DNA of 5,304 nt from Bacteroidales bacterium (GTDB taxonomy: Bacteria > Bacteroidota > Bacteroidia > Bacteroidales > DTU049): contig JAHDSP010000278.1 in the NCBI GenBank assembly GCA_018432645.1, positions 1 through 5,304 on the forward strand, read 5' to 3'. Of this stretch, positions 1 to 5,304 are shown piece after piece. How positions within the stretch are numbered: position 1 is the stretch's first letter; each line of letters starts with the position of its first letter. Under the pieces are notes generated by a model. That model ran no database searches. It was not told where the DNA came from and was given only the letters and a program-made list of their open reading frames with translations. The position numbers and the translations under genes were made by a program.

Positions 1-822
1 AGAATAGATATCACCACGTAAAGCTAAATCTACATAATCAGAAATGCCAAAATAATAACCACCATTTTCTAAAAAGAAACCTCTATTAGCACTTTCACCA
101 AAAGTAGGAATTAATATACCTGATTTACGTTTTGTTTGAGTAGGGAAAAAACCCATTGGCAACCCAATAGGTAAAGTTATATCTTCTATTTCTAACCATA
201 CTGGACCAGTGATAATTTCTTTGTCGGTGATTACTTTTGCTTTATCAAATCGGATAATATAATGCGGGTGCGTTAATTCGCAGGTAGTGAAACCACCAGT
301 TTTTACTAATATGACGCTATCATTTTCTCGCTTTATATATTTGCCATGTAGGTAGCCATCACCTTGTTTAGAATATACATTATAAACTAATCCTTTTTCT
401 GTATTAATATTATAAACTAAAGAATCAGCTAAAAAACTTTGAGTACCTTGAACGAAATTAGGTCTTTGAGAATAAATAGAATCTTTGAAAATACCATAAG
501 CATAAACCAGATTTTTATCAAAATCTATTTTTATGATACCTGCAGTGAGAGTCAGGTCACCATAAACAACCTTAGCATTTTCGTACAGAGTTATTTTTTT
601 ATTTTTCATCTCCATGACCAAGCTATCTTTAGATTGATAATCTACTTTTTTATCAATAGCTTGACTACTTTTAGCAATGTGTAGTTTAGTAGTATCTCCA
701 TTTTGTGTAATTATACTGTCCTGCATTTGATTACTCTGCAATAAAGTATCGGAGTTTTGCCCTATCAAAGCAAAAAAATCAATAAATAGCAGGATAAATA
801 GCAAGTAAACTCTTTTTTGCAC
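1..822 (-). CDS. lptD: LptD/OstA-like LPS assembly outer-membrane protein, N-terminal part
   Basis: The frame stays open from a GTG at 822-820 to the left edge (274 codons), so the C-terminal part is missing. LptD forms the outer-membrane beta-barrel that, with LptE, inserts lipopolysaccharide into the outer leaflet. Residues 1-22 look like a signal peptide (Lys/Arg, then a hydrophobic run ending near Gly-Gln). Residues about 60-200 resemble the periplasmic OstA/LptD beta-jellyroll, with the segment FTTCEL around Cys181. Residues 217-238 hold the strongest family signature: LPIGLPMGFFP, then TKRKSGILIP, the entry to the barrel seen in LptD proteins ('RKSGFLIP'-like in E. coli). The rest (GFFLENGGYYFGISDYVDL) looks like the first barrel strands. 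GTG is chosen because an in-frame TGA at 834-832 lies just upstream and no ATG or other start precedes it; no Shine-Dalgarno is seen. It is transcribed divergently from the R-M genes. The assignment rests on motif recognition. Confidence 0.9.
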   Translation of the reverse strand, partial: MQKRVYLLFILLFIDFFALIGQNSDTLLQSNQMQDSIITQNGDTTKLHIAKSSQAIDKKVDYQSKDSLVMEMKNKKITLYENAKVVYGDLTLTAGIIKIDFDKNLVYAYGIFKDSIYSQRPNFVQGTQSFLADSLVYNINTEKGLVYNVYSKQGDGYLHGKYIKRENDSVILVKTGGFTTCELTHPHYIIRFDKAKVITDKEIITGPVWLEIEDITLPIGLPMGFFPTQTKRKSGILIPTFGESANRGFFLENGGYYFGISDYVDLALRGDIYS

Positions 823-869
823 TTTAAATAATCAAAAGGTTAAATTACAATTTTTTTGCAAATTAACTG

Positions 870-877
870 CAAAATTA
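870..877 (-). promoter_or_regulatory. Candidate -7 promoter element for the lptD-like gene
   Basis: Read on the minus strand the bases are TAATTTTG, an exact match to the Bacteroidota -7 consensus TAnnTTTG. It lies 47 bases upstream of the GTG at 822, which would give a leader of about 40 nt. No clear TTG (-33) box stands at the usual spacing. In DNA this A+T-rich such octamers arise by chance, so this is a candidate only. Confidence 0.35.
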
Positions 878-892
878 GGAAATGATGTTTAA

Positions 893-900
893 TAAGTTTG
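893..900 (+). promoter_or_regulatory. Candidate -7 promoter element upstream of the 39-codon ORF
   Basis: TAAGTTTG matches TAnnTTTG exactly and ends 29 bases before the ATG at 930. It would place a transcript start near 905 and a leader of about 25 nt. No convincing -33 TTG is found at the expected distance. It could serve the small ORF, a gene that has since been lost, or the R-M genes through a long leader. Confidence 0.3.
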
Positions 901-929
901 ATAACTTTTTTGTCTGATCTATAAATATT

Positions 930-1049
930 ATGATGATTAGGCGTAAGGTAATATGGCTTCTACTATTGTTTTTCATATTGAGTAATTCATTGAGACAATT
1001 CATGAATTGCACCAACAATTTATCAAAAAAATTTTTTGATAAAGTATAA
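930..1049 (+). CDS. Small ORF, 39 aa, signal-peptide-like or membrane peptide; possible remnant of a lost gene
   Basis: The frame ATG (930-932) to TAA (1047-1049) encodes 39 residues. The N-terminus, MMIRRKVIWLLLLFFIL, has a positively charged head followed by a hydrophobic run, the composition of a signal peptide or single membrane helix. The remainder is polar and lysine-rich (one Cys at residue 27). I recognise no family. A TAnnTTTG octamer lies upstream and a palindrome overlaps its 3' end, so it could be a self-contained small transcription unit. It could instead be the decayed 5' end of a secreted-protein gene once divergent to lptD. In some Bacteroidota an N-acetylmuramoyl-L-alanine amidase occupies that place, but this is recalled and nothing here proves it. 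A chance ORF is also possible, since short open frames are common in A+T-rich DNA. There is no Shine-Dalgarno; a second in-frame ATG directly follows the first. Confidence 0.35.
   Translation: MMIRRKVIWLLLLFFILSNSLRQFMNCTNNLSKKFFDKV
996..1009. repeat. Perfect 14-bp palindrome
   Basis: CAATTCATGAATTG is its own reverse complement. It lies inside the 39-codon ORF and about 160 bases before the endonuclease ATG. Perfect even-length palindromes of this size are typical of homodimeric repressor operators, but no regulator gene is present in the window, so the role is open. Confidence 0.45.
1019..1043. repeat. 25-nt palindrome with 12-bp perfect arms around one central A
   Basis: The left arm is TTTATCAAAAAA (1019-1030), the centre is A1031, and the right arm is TTTTTTGATAAA (1032-1043). 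It overlaps the last codons of the 39-codon ORF. In RNA it would form an A/U hairpin with only one G-C pair per arm, in either direction. It could act as a weak terminator for the small ORF, as a protein-binding site, or mark an old insertion boundary. The sequence alone does not decide. Confidence 0.45.
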
Positions 1050-1081
1050 AAACAAGATAATCATTATAGACTTTATAAATC

Positions 1082-1114
1082 TGTCTAATCATTCGAGAAT
1101 CTGCAATTTAGACA
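1082..1114. repeat. Inverted repeat with 7-bp arms upstream of the endonuclease gene
   Basis: TGTCTAA (1082-1088) and TTAGACA (1108-1114) are exact reverse complements separated by 19 bases. The repeat ends 37 bases before the TATATTTG octamer at 1152, so it sits where an operator or activator site for the R-M promoter could be. With arms this short in A+T-rich DNA, chance is a real alternative. Confidence 0.3.
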
Positions 1115-1151
1115 TTAAATTTTGCTCCTTATCTAAATAGTAAATTTTTTG

Positions 1152-1159
1152 TATATTTG
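1152..1159 (+). promoter_or_regulatory. Candidate -7 promoter element of the R-M operon, giving a nearly leaderless mRNA
   Basis: TATATTTG is an exact match to TAnnTTTG. Only 10 bases separate it from the ATG at 1170, so a start site a few bases downstream leaves a leader of roughly 5 nt. If used, it rules out translation from the upstream TTG at 1149, which overlaps the octamer. The nearest upstream TTG (1122-1124) is 27 bases from the octamer, longer than the usual spacing, so the -33 part is weak. Confidence 0.45.
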
Positions 1160-1169
1160 TAAAAAAATA

Positions 1170-1952
1170 ATGAATCATTGGTTGGAATTAAGTTTAGAAT
1201 ATGCTAATCAAAGATCATATCTTGATGATTTATTTAAGGTTTATCCTACTATACCAGAGGGAATAAGAGAAATTGATCAGCGACTCTGGGATAATATAGA
1301 AAGTGCTTTTAATAAAAAGGATAATAAACTTTTAATAAAAGAAACATTAAAACTGCCACTATTTCCCATAAAAGATAGTTATATCGCATATCTCAAAAGA
1401 GACCCATCTGCAATAGAAAGAAATCCTAAAACAGTAAATCGTATATGTGGACGAATATATGAAATAGGTCTTGATAATTTATATGAAAGATGTAGTGAAC
1501 CTAAAGAAACTAATAGGCAAATAGGTCCAATGTTTAAAAATTGGATCAACCAAAAATCATTAGGTATCGAACCTTTAAATTTAGAAAATTTTATTTCTAC
1601 TAAAAATGATGCCATTTTAAAGGGAAGCGATCAAATTTTATTACAATTTGCAAAAGACGAATTAAATTATAATCATGATAAAGGGCTGGATTTTATTGGA
1701 CGTTTTAATAATAAATATATTATCGGTGAAACTAAATTTTTAACAGATTTTGGAGGTCATCAAAATGCACAATTTAATGAGGCCTTAAATATATTCAAAC
1801 TAAAAAATGTAAAAGCTATAAAAGTTGCCATATTAGATGGGGTTTTATATATTCCAGGAAATAATAAAATGTATAAAGAGATAACAGGTAAATATAAAAA
1901 TCATAATATAATGAGTACATTAGTTTTAAGAGAATTCTTATATCAAATATAG
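1170..1952 (+). CDS. Type II restriction endonuclease, PD-(D/E)XK fold (Tsp45I-like by recall)
   Basis: The gene encodes 260 residues from ATG 1170 to TAG 1952. The frame can be extended to a TTG at 1149, but that codon overlaps the promoter octamer, so ATG is preferred. The C-terminal half holds a nuclease core: GLDF with Asp174, then twelve residues, then Glu187-Thr-Lys189 (GETKF), i.e. D-x12-E-x-K, the metal-binding and catalytic signature of PD-(D/E)XK enzymes. The conserved-looking FLTDFGGHQNAQF follows at 190-202. The N-terminal half is mostly helical-looking, with NPKTVNRICGR (85-95) and EPKETNRQIGP as distinctive blocks probably involved in DNA recognition. These blocks recall the Tsp45I-type II enzymes, but that is unverified and the target site cannot be read from the sequence. 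There is no ATPase or helicase domain, so it is a simple Type II nuclease. It is followed after 3 bases by the methyltransferase gene, which confirms the R-M context. No Shine-Dalgarno is visible. Confidence 0.78.
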   Translation: MNHWLELSLEYANQRSYLDDLFKVYPTIPEGIREIDQRLWDNIESAFNKKDNKLLIKETLKLPLFPIKDSYIAYLKRDPSAIERNPKTVNRICGRIYEIGLDNLYERCSEPKETNRQIGPMFKNWINQKSLGIEPLNLENFISTKNDAILKGSDQILLQFAKDELNYNHDKGLDFIGRFNNKYIIGETKFLTDFGGHQNAQFNEALNIFKLKNVKAIKVAILDGVLYIPGNNKMYKEITGKYKNHNIMSTLVLREFLYQI

Positions 1953-1955
1953 AAA

Positions 1956-3008
1956 ATGAAAAGTTTATTAATACATGGTGAAAATCTTGTTGCATTAGAA
2001 TACCTTATAAATGATAGACAATTAAAAGGTAAAATAGATCTAATCTACATAGATCCACCTTTTGCTACTGGTAATAATTTCACAATAACAGATGATCGTG
2101 CATCTACTATAAGTAATTCTAAAAAGGGGACTGTAGCATATACAGACAATATAAAAGGGGATGATTACATTAAATTTTTAAAAGATAGGATAATTTTATT
2201 ATATGAATTATTGTCAGACAAAGGTTCTATTTATTTGCATATAGATTACAAAATTGGGCATTATGTTAAGGTTATGATGGACGAAATTTTTGGCATCGAA
2301 AATTTTAGAAATGATATTACACGTATTAAATGTAATCCTAAAAATTTTAATAAAATAGGTTATGGAAATATCAAAGATATGATTTTATTTTATACTAAAA
2401 CAGCAAACCCTATATGGAATGAACCGATTGTGAAATATTCACAAAAAGATATTGAAAAATTATTCCCAAAAATTAATAAACAAGGTCGCCGTTATACTAC
2501 TGTGCCTATTCACGCACCAGGTGAAACCGTTAATGGAAAAACTAATATGCCTTTTAAGGGATTATTACCTCCAAAGGGGCGTCACTGGAGAGTAGATGTT
2601 GATACTTTAGAACAATGGGATAGTCAAGGTTTAATAGAATGGTCTTCTACTGGAAATCCAAGAAAAATTATTTATGCTGATGAAAATATTGGCAAAAGAA
2701 TGCAAGATATTTGGGAATTCAAAGATCCTCAATATCCTACTTATCCAACAGAAAAAAATCAAGATTTATTAGATTTAATTATTAAAACTTCTTCTAATGA
2801 AAATAGTATTGTTTTAGATTGCTTTTGTGGATCCGGTACAACATTAAAATCTGCACAATTAAATAATAGAACCTGGATTGGAATAGATATTTCTGAAATT
2901 GCCATAAAAGCTACCTTAAATAAATTATCTACAATTAAACAAGATATTTTTGTTTCTAAACCAGATTATGAATTTATAGAACTTAATAAGCAAAAAATGA
3001 GTTTATAA
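1956..3008 (+). CDS. Beta-class site-specific DNA methyltransferase (probably N6-adenine) of the R-M pair
   Basis: The gene encodes 350 residues from ATG 1956 to TAA 3008. It transfers a methyl group from S-adenosylmethionine to a base in the recognition site, protecting host DNA from the upstream nuclease. Catalytic motif IV, DPPF (33-36), comes first. SAM-binding motif I, DCFCGSGTT (288-296), follows near the C-terminus, then IGIDIS as motif II. This order is that of the beta class (N6_N4_Mtase family). DPPF rather than SPPx favours adenine N6 as target. Residues about 120-260 include the target-recognition region and contain KGRHWR (207-212) and LIEWSSTGNPRK, frequent in this family. The segment before motif I reads YPTEKN (263-268), where the family usually has a TQKP or TEKP motif, so the Pro is replaced. 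The length is normal and there is no frameshift. The 3-base gap from the endonuclease stop implies one operon and probable translational coupling. No Shine-Dalgarno is visible. Confidence 0.93.
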   Translation: MKSLLIHGENLVALEYLINDRQLKGKIDLIYIDPPFATGNNFTITDDRASTISNSKKGTVAYTDNIKGDDYIKFLKDRIILLYELLSDKGSIYLHIDYKIGHYVKVMMDEIFGIENFRNDITRIKCNPKNFNKIGYGNIKDMILFYTKTANPIWNEPIVKYSQKDIEKLFPKINKQGRRYTTVPIHAPGETVNGKTNMPFKGLLPPKGRHWRVDVDTLEQWDSQGLIEWSSTGNPRKIIYADENIGKRMQDIWEFKDPQYPTYPTEKNQDLLDLIIKTSSNENSIVLDCFCGSGTTLKSAQLNNRTWIGIDISEIAIKATLNKLSTIKQDIFVSKPDYEFIELNKQKMSL

Positions 3009-3033
3009 TTTGGTTTTTTAACGTCTCGAATAG

Positions 3034-3056
3034 GTAATAAAATTTAAGATTATTAC
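3034..3056. repeat. Inverted repeat with 7-bp arms after the methyltransferase gene
   Basis: GTAATAA (3034-3040) and TTATTAC (3050-3056) are exact reverse complements with a 9-base loop, 26 bases after the methyltransferase stop. No T-run follows directly, so it is less convincing as a terminator than the next hairpin, but it could stabilise the 3' end of the transcript. Confidence 0.3.
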
Positions 3057-3064
3057 ATAAAAAT

Positions 3065-3094
3065 AAATATCTTTAATATTTAGATATTTTTTTT
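3065..3094 (+). terminator. Probable Rho-independent terminator of the R-M operon
   Basis: AAATATCT (3065-3072) pairs perfectly with AGATATTT (3082-3089) across a 9-base loop. The right arm runs into eight T residues (3087-3094). Position (57 bases after the methyltransferase stop) and the hairpin plus T-run fit an intrinsic terminator. The stem has a single G-C pair, so it would be weak. Confidence 0.5.
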
Positions 3095-3210
3095 AACACA
3101 AAGAGCATAAAGTTATTACACAAAGTTCACAAAGTGTTATTTGATATTGTTATTGCGTTAATTCTATCCTTCACTGTGTCCTTTGTGATTATTTTGAGAA
3201 CTTAGTGGTT
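3095..3210. repeat. Imperfectly palindromic element built from CACAAAG units (REP- or MITE-like)
   Basis: The left arm (about 3095-3136) carries CACAAAG at 3097, 3119 and 3128 and the variant CATAAAG at 3106, so pairs lie 9 bases apart. The right arm (about 3168-3210) carries the complementary orientation: CACTGTG at 3172, CTTTGTG at 3181, TTTTGAG at 3192 and CTTAGTG at 3201, again with 9-base spacing within pairs. The arms are imperfect reverse complements around an unrelated middle (about 3137-3167). There is no ORF. CACAAAG/CACAGAG-type dispersed palindromic elements occur in intergenic regions of many bacterial genomes, and I recall similar ones in Bacteroidota. Calling it mobile is inference, because only one copy is visible here. 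It sits between the R-M terminator and metG. Confidence 0.6.
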
Positions 3211-3337
3211 TTTATAAACAAATATTATCAAATCTTTTATAAAATAAATCATTTTTAATCTTTACTCATAGTAAACGTTATAGAACCAAAATTTTTATTC
3301 AATGTGTCTTTAAATAATTCACTATAATTTTTTTTAT
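3211..3337. other. A+T-rich spacer before metG, no gene seen
   Basis: This stretch between the CACAAAG element and the metG promoter octamer shows no convincing coding frame, RNA gene or strong hairpin. A short minus-strand open frame that crosses it lacks a usable start codon and is discussed among the rejected items. Confidence 0.5.
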
Positions 3338-3345
3338 TATTTTTG
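3338..3345 (+). promoter_or_regulatory. Candidate -7 promoter element for metG
   Basis: TATTTTTG matches TAnnTTTG and ends 22 bases before the ATG at 3368, predicting a leader of about 15-20 nt made almost only of A and T. No clear TTG box lies at the standard upstream spacing. The location directly before metG and the intact match make it the best candidate in this spacer. Confidence 0.45.
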
Positions 3346-3367
3346 CAAAATATAAAACTTTTTTTTT

Positions 3368-5304
3368 ATGTCGGAAGCTAAGAATTTTAAAAGATACACT
3401 ATTACTACAGCATTACGATATGCTTATGGTCCCATTCATATTGGTCATTTAGCAGGAGTATATGTACCAGCAGATATATATGTTAGATATCTAAGGATGA
3501 GAGGCAGAGAAGTATTATTTGTAGGAGGTAGTGATGAGCATGGTGTTCCCATCACTATTAGAGCAAAAAAGGAGGGAGTATCACCTCAGCAGATCGTAGA
3601 TCATTATCATAATATCATAAAAAGTTCTTTTGAAGAATTTGGTATTAGCTTTGACATCTATTCGCGTACATCTAGTCAAACACATCATAAGCTCAGTCAA
3701 GATTTTTTTCTTAATTTACTCAATAAAGGTGAATTAATCACTCAGGAAAGTTTACAATATTTCGATGAAGAAGCAGGCCAGTTTTTAGCTGATAGATATA
3801 TTGTAGGTACTTGTCCTAATTGTGGCTATGATGAAGCATATGGAGATCAATGTGAGAAATGTGGTTCGTTACTCAGTCCACAGGAGCTTATAAATCCACA
3901 CTCAACATTATCTGGTAGTAAGCCAGTATTAAAAGAGACAATGCATTGGTATCTACCTTTAGATAAATATGAACCTTGGTTGAGGCAATGGATTTTAGAA
4001 GAGCATAAAGAATGGAAAACAAATGTTTATGGCCAATGTAAAAGTTGGCTAGACAATGGTCTACAACCAAGAGCTGTAACAAGAGATTTAGATTGGGGTG
4101 TTCCTGTTCCTTTACCAGAAGCTCAAGGAAAAGTTTTATATGTTTGGTTTGAGGCTCCATTAGGATATGTCTCTGCCACCATTGATTGGGCTGCAAGAGA
4201 AGGCAAGGATTGGCAAGTTTATTGGAAAGATCAGCAAACCAGATTAATACATTTCATAGGTAAAGATAATATAGTTTTTCATTGTATTATTTTCCCCACT
4301 ATGCTAAAGATGGATGGCTCATACATATTACCAGATAACGTCCCTGCTAATGAATTTATGAATTTAGAAGGTAAAAAAATTTCTACTTCTCGTAACTGGG
4401 CTGTGTGGTTAAATGAATATTTAGAAGATTTCCCTGGTAAACAAGATGTACTTAGATATGTGCTCACTGCTAATATGCCTGAAACCAAAGATAATGATTT
4501 CACTTGGAAAAATTTTCAACAACATAATAATAATGAATTAGCTGCTATATATGGCAATTTGGTTAATAGAGCTATTGTGTTAACTCATAAATATTATAAT
4601 GGAAAAGTTCCCGAGAATTTTTTGTTTGAGGATGAAGAAAGCATTTATTCTTTTATAGCAAATAAACGTGATGAGGTTAGTAATCATTTAGAGCAATTTA
4701 GATTTCGTGATGCTCTAAACTCTATGATGGATGTTGCTAGATTTGGTAATAAATATTTAACAGAAAAAGAACCGTGGAAATTAGTGAAATCTAGCCCCAA
4801 TATTACTGAAGGGATTATTTATAATGTTTTACAAATAATAGCAAATTTAGCTTTACTTAGCGAACCTTTTCTGCCTTTCACTGCTAAAAAATTATGTGAA
4901 ATTTTAAATATCAGCTTATTAGATTGGGACAGCATAGGTGGTCCTTTAATAAAAACTGGTGATACGATTGCTGAACCATCTATACTTTTTGAACAAATTA
5001 CCGATGAAATGATCGAAAAACAATTAAATAAATTGCATCAAAATGATAACAAAGCTATTATTCAAAATAATTTGTCTGACCTCAAACCACCAATAAAATG
5101 GGAAGATTTCGAAAAAATTGATTTACGCGTTGGTAGAGTGCTATCAGTTGATAAAGTGCCAGATGCAGACAAACTTTTAAAATTAGAAATAGATTTCGGT
5201 GGCATAACTCGTACTATAATATCTGGCATAGCTCAGCATATAAAACCTGAAGAAATTATTGGCAAAAATGTCATCGTAGTAGCTAATTTAGAAAAAAAGA
5301 AAAT
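3368..5304 (+). CDS. metG: Methionyl-tRNA synthetase, C-terminus cut by the window
   Basis: An uninterrupted frame of 645 codons runs from ATG 3368 to the right edge. The E. coli enzyme has 677 residues, so probably only a few dozen are missing. The enzyme charges tRNA-Met and initiator tRNA with methionine using ATP in the cytoplasm. The class I nucleotide-binding signature HIGH is at 24-27 ([11 protein letters not shown]). The zinc knuckle is CPNC at 149-152 and CEKC at 162-165, all four cysteines present. The KMSKS-loop equivalent is KISTS at 337-341. The anticodon-binding helical domain starts near 370 ([10 protein letters not shown]) and includes [16 protein letters not shown]-terminal OB-fold tRNA-binding domain (Trbp111/EMAPII type) starts near residue 578 ([12 protein letters not shown]), after a linker, and is truncated. 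The start is supported by family alignment to the first strand before HIGH; no Shine-Dalgarno is seen. It is probably its own transcription unit, separated from the R-M genes by a terminator and the CACAAAG element. Confidence 0.97.
   Translation, partial: MSEAKNFKRYTITTALRYAYGPIHIGHLAGVYVPADIYVRYLRMRGREVLFVGGSDEHGVPITIRAKKEGVSPQQIVDHYHNIIKSSFEEFGISFDIYSRTSSQTHHKLSQDFFLNLLNKGELITQESLQYFDEEAGQFLADRYIVGTCPNCGYDEAYGDQCEKCGSLLSPQELINPHSTLSGSKPVLKETMHWYLPLDKYEPWLRQWILEEHKEWKTNVYGQCKSWLDNGLQPRAVTRDLDWGVPVPLPEAQGKVLYVWFEAPLGYVSATIDWAAREGKDWQVYWKDQQTRLIHFIGKDNIVFHCIIFPTMLKMDGSYILPDNVPANEFMNLEGKKISTSRNWAVWLNEYLEDFPGKQDVLRYVLTANMPETKDNDFTWKNFQQHNNNELAAIYGNLVNRAIVLTHKYYNGKVPENFLFEDEESIYSFIANKRDEVSNHLEQFRFRDALNSMMDVARFGNKYLTEKEPWKLVKSSPNITEGIIYNVLQIIANLALLSEPFLPFTAKKLCEILNISLLDWDSIGGPLIKTGDTIAEPSILFEQITDEMIEKQLNKLHQNDNKAIIQNNLSDLKPPIKWEDFEKIDLRVGRVLSVDKVPDADKLLKLEIDFGGITRTIISGIAQHIKPEEIIGKNVIVVANLEKKK

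Noticed and set aside
439..684. 81-codon plus-strand open frame
   Set aside because: It lies entirely antisense to the lptD-like gene, whose protein has clear family motifs; this frame's product has low-complexity hydrophobic composition and no recognisable domain.
1149..1169. TTG at 1149 as start of the endonuclease
   Set aside because: It overlaps the best promoter octamer, adds only 7 residues with no recognisable role, and an ATG follows at 1170. It would be viable only if transcription starts further upstream.
1379..1615. 78-codon minus-strand open frame inside the endonuclease gene
   Set aside because: It is antisense to a gene with a catalytic motif and conserved-looking blocks, and shows no domain or start signal of its own.
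3095..3210. CRISPR array reading of the repeated CACAAAG units
   Set aside because: The units are 7 bases, occur in both orientations and lack uniform spacers; no cas gene is present. A palindromic dispersed element fits better.
3255..3367. Minus-strand open frame of about 37 codons ending in ...FGSITFTMSKD-stop
   Set aside because: Its end looks somewhat protein-like and it might be a gene remnant, but it has no upstream start codon, overlaps the metG promoter region, and open frames this short are expected by chance in A+T-rich DNA.
4370..4390. KISTS instead of KMSKS in MetG as a possible inactivating change
   Set aside because: The second lysine of KMSKS is replaced, but Bacteroidota-type MetG proteins commonly carry this KISTS variant and all other motifs are intact, so the enzyme is regarded as functional.
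3888..4503. Two minus-strand open frames (3888-4196 and 4279-4503) inside metG
   Set aside because: Both are shadows of metG, which is continuous and full of synthetase motifs across this range.

Overview
The window most likely comes from a member of the Bacteroidota. It is strongly A+T-rich and gene starts lack a Shine-Dalgarno sequence. The spacers contain octamers matching the Bacteroidota -7 promoter element TAnnTTTG. The LptD-like and methionyl-tRNA synthetase proteins also carry motif variants familiar from that phylum. This assignment rests on pattern recognition, not on a database search.

Layout: (1) 1-822, minus strand: N-terminal 274 codons of an LptD/OstA-type outer-membrane LPS assembly protein, cut by the left edge. 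(2) 823-1169: a spacer between divergent genes. It holds candidate promoters for both directions, a 39-codon ORF with a signal-peptide-like start, and a cluster of palindromes and inverted repeats. (3) 1170-3008, plus strand: a two-gene restriction-modification (R-M) unit, with a PD-(D/E)XK endonuclease gene followed after 3 bases by a beta-class DNA methyltransferase gene. (4) 3009-3367: a non-coding spacer with a 7-bp inverted repeat, a hairpin plus T-run that may terminate the R-M transcript, an imperfectly palindromic element built from CACAAAG units, and a candidate promoter for the next gene. (5) 3368-5304, plus strand: metG, 645 codons, cut by the right edge.

The two flanking genes are housekeeping genes (outer-membrane biogenesis and translation). 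The R-M pair between them is the accessory part. The methyltransferase should modify host DNA at the recognition site and the endonuclease should cut unmodified incoming DNA. No controller (C) gene or specificity subunit is visible. The endonuclease is the first gene, and its best promoter octamer lies almost on top of its ATG, which suggests a nearly leaderless transcript. The R-M system belongs to a known class. The less explained items are the small ORF with palindromes upstream of it and the CACAAAG element downstream.
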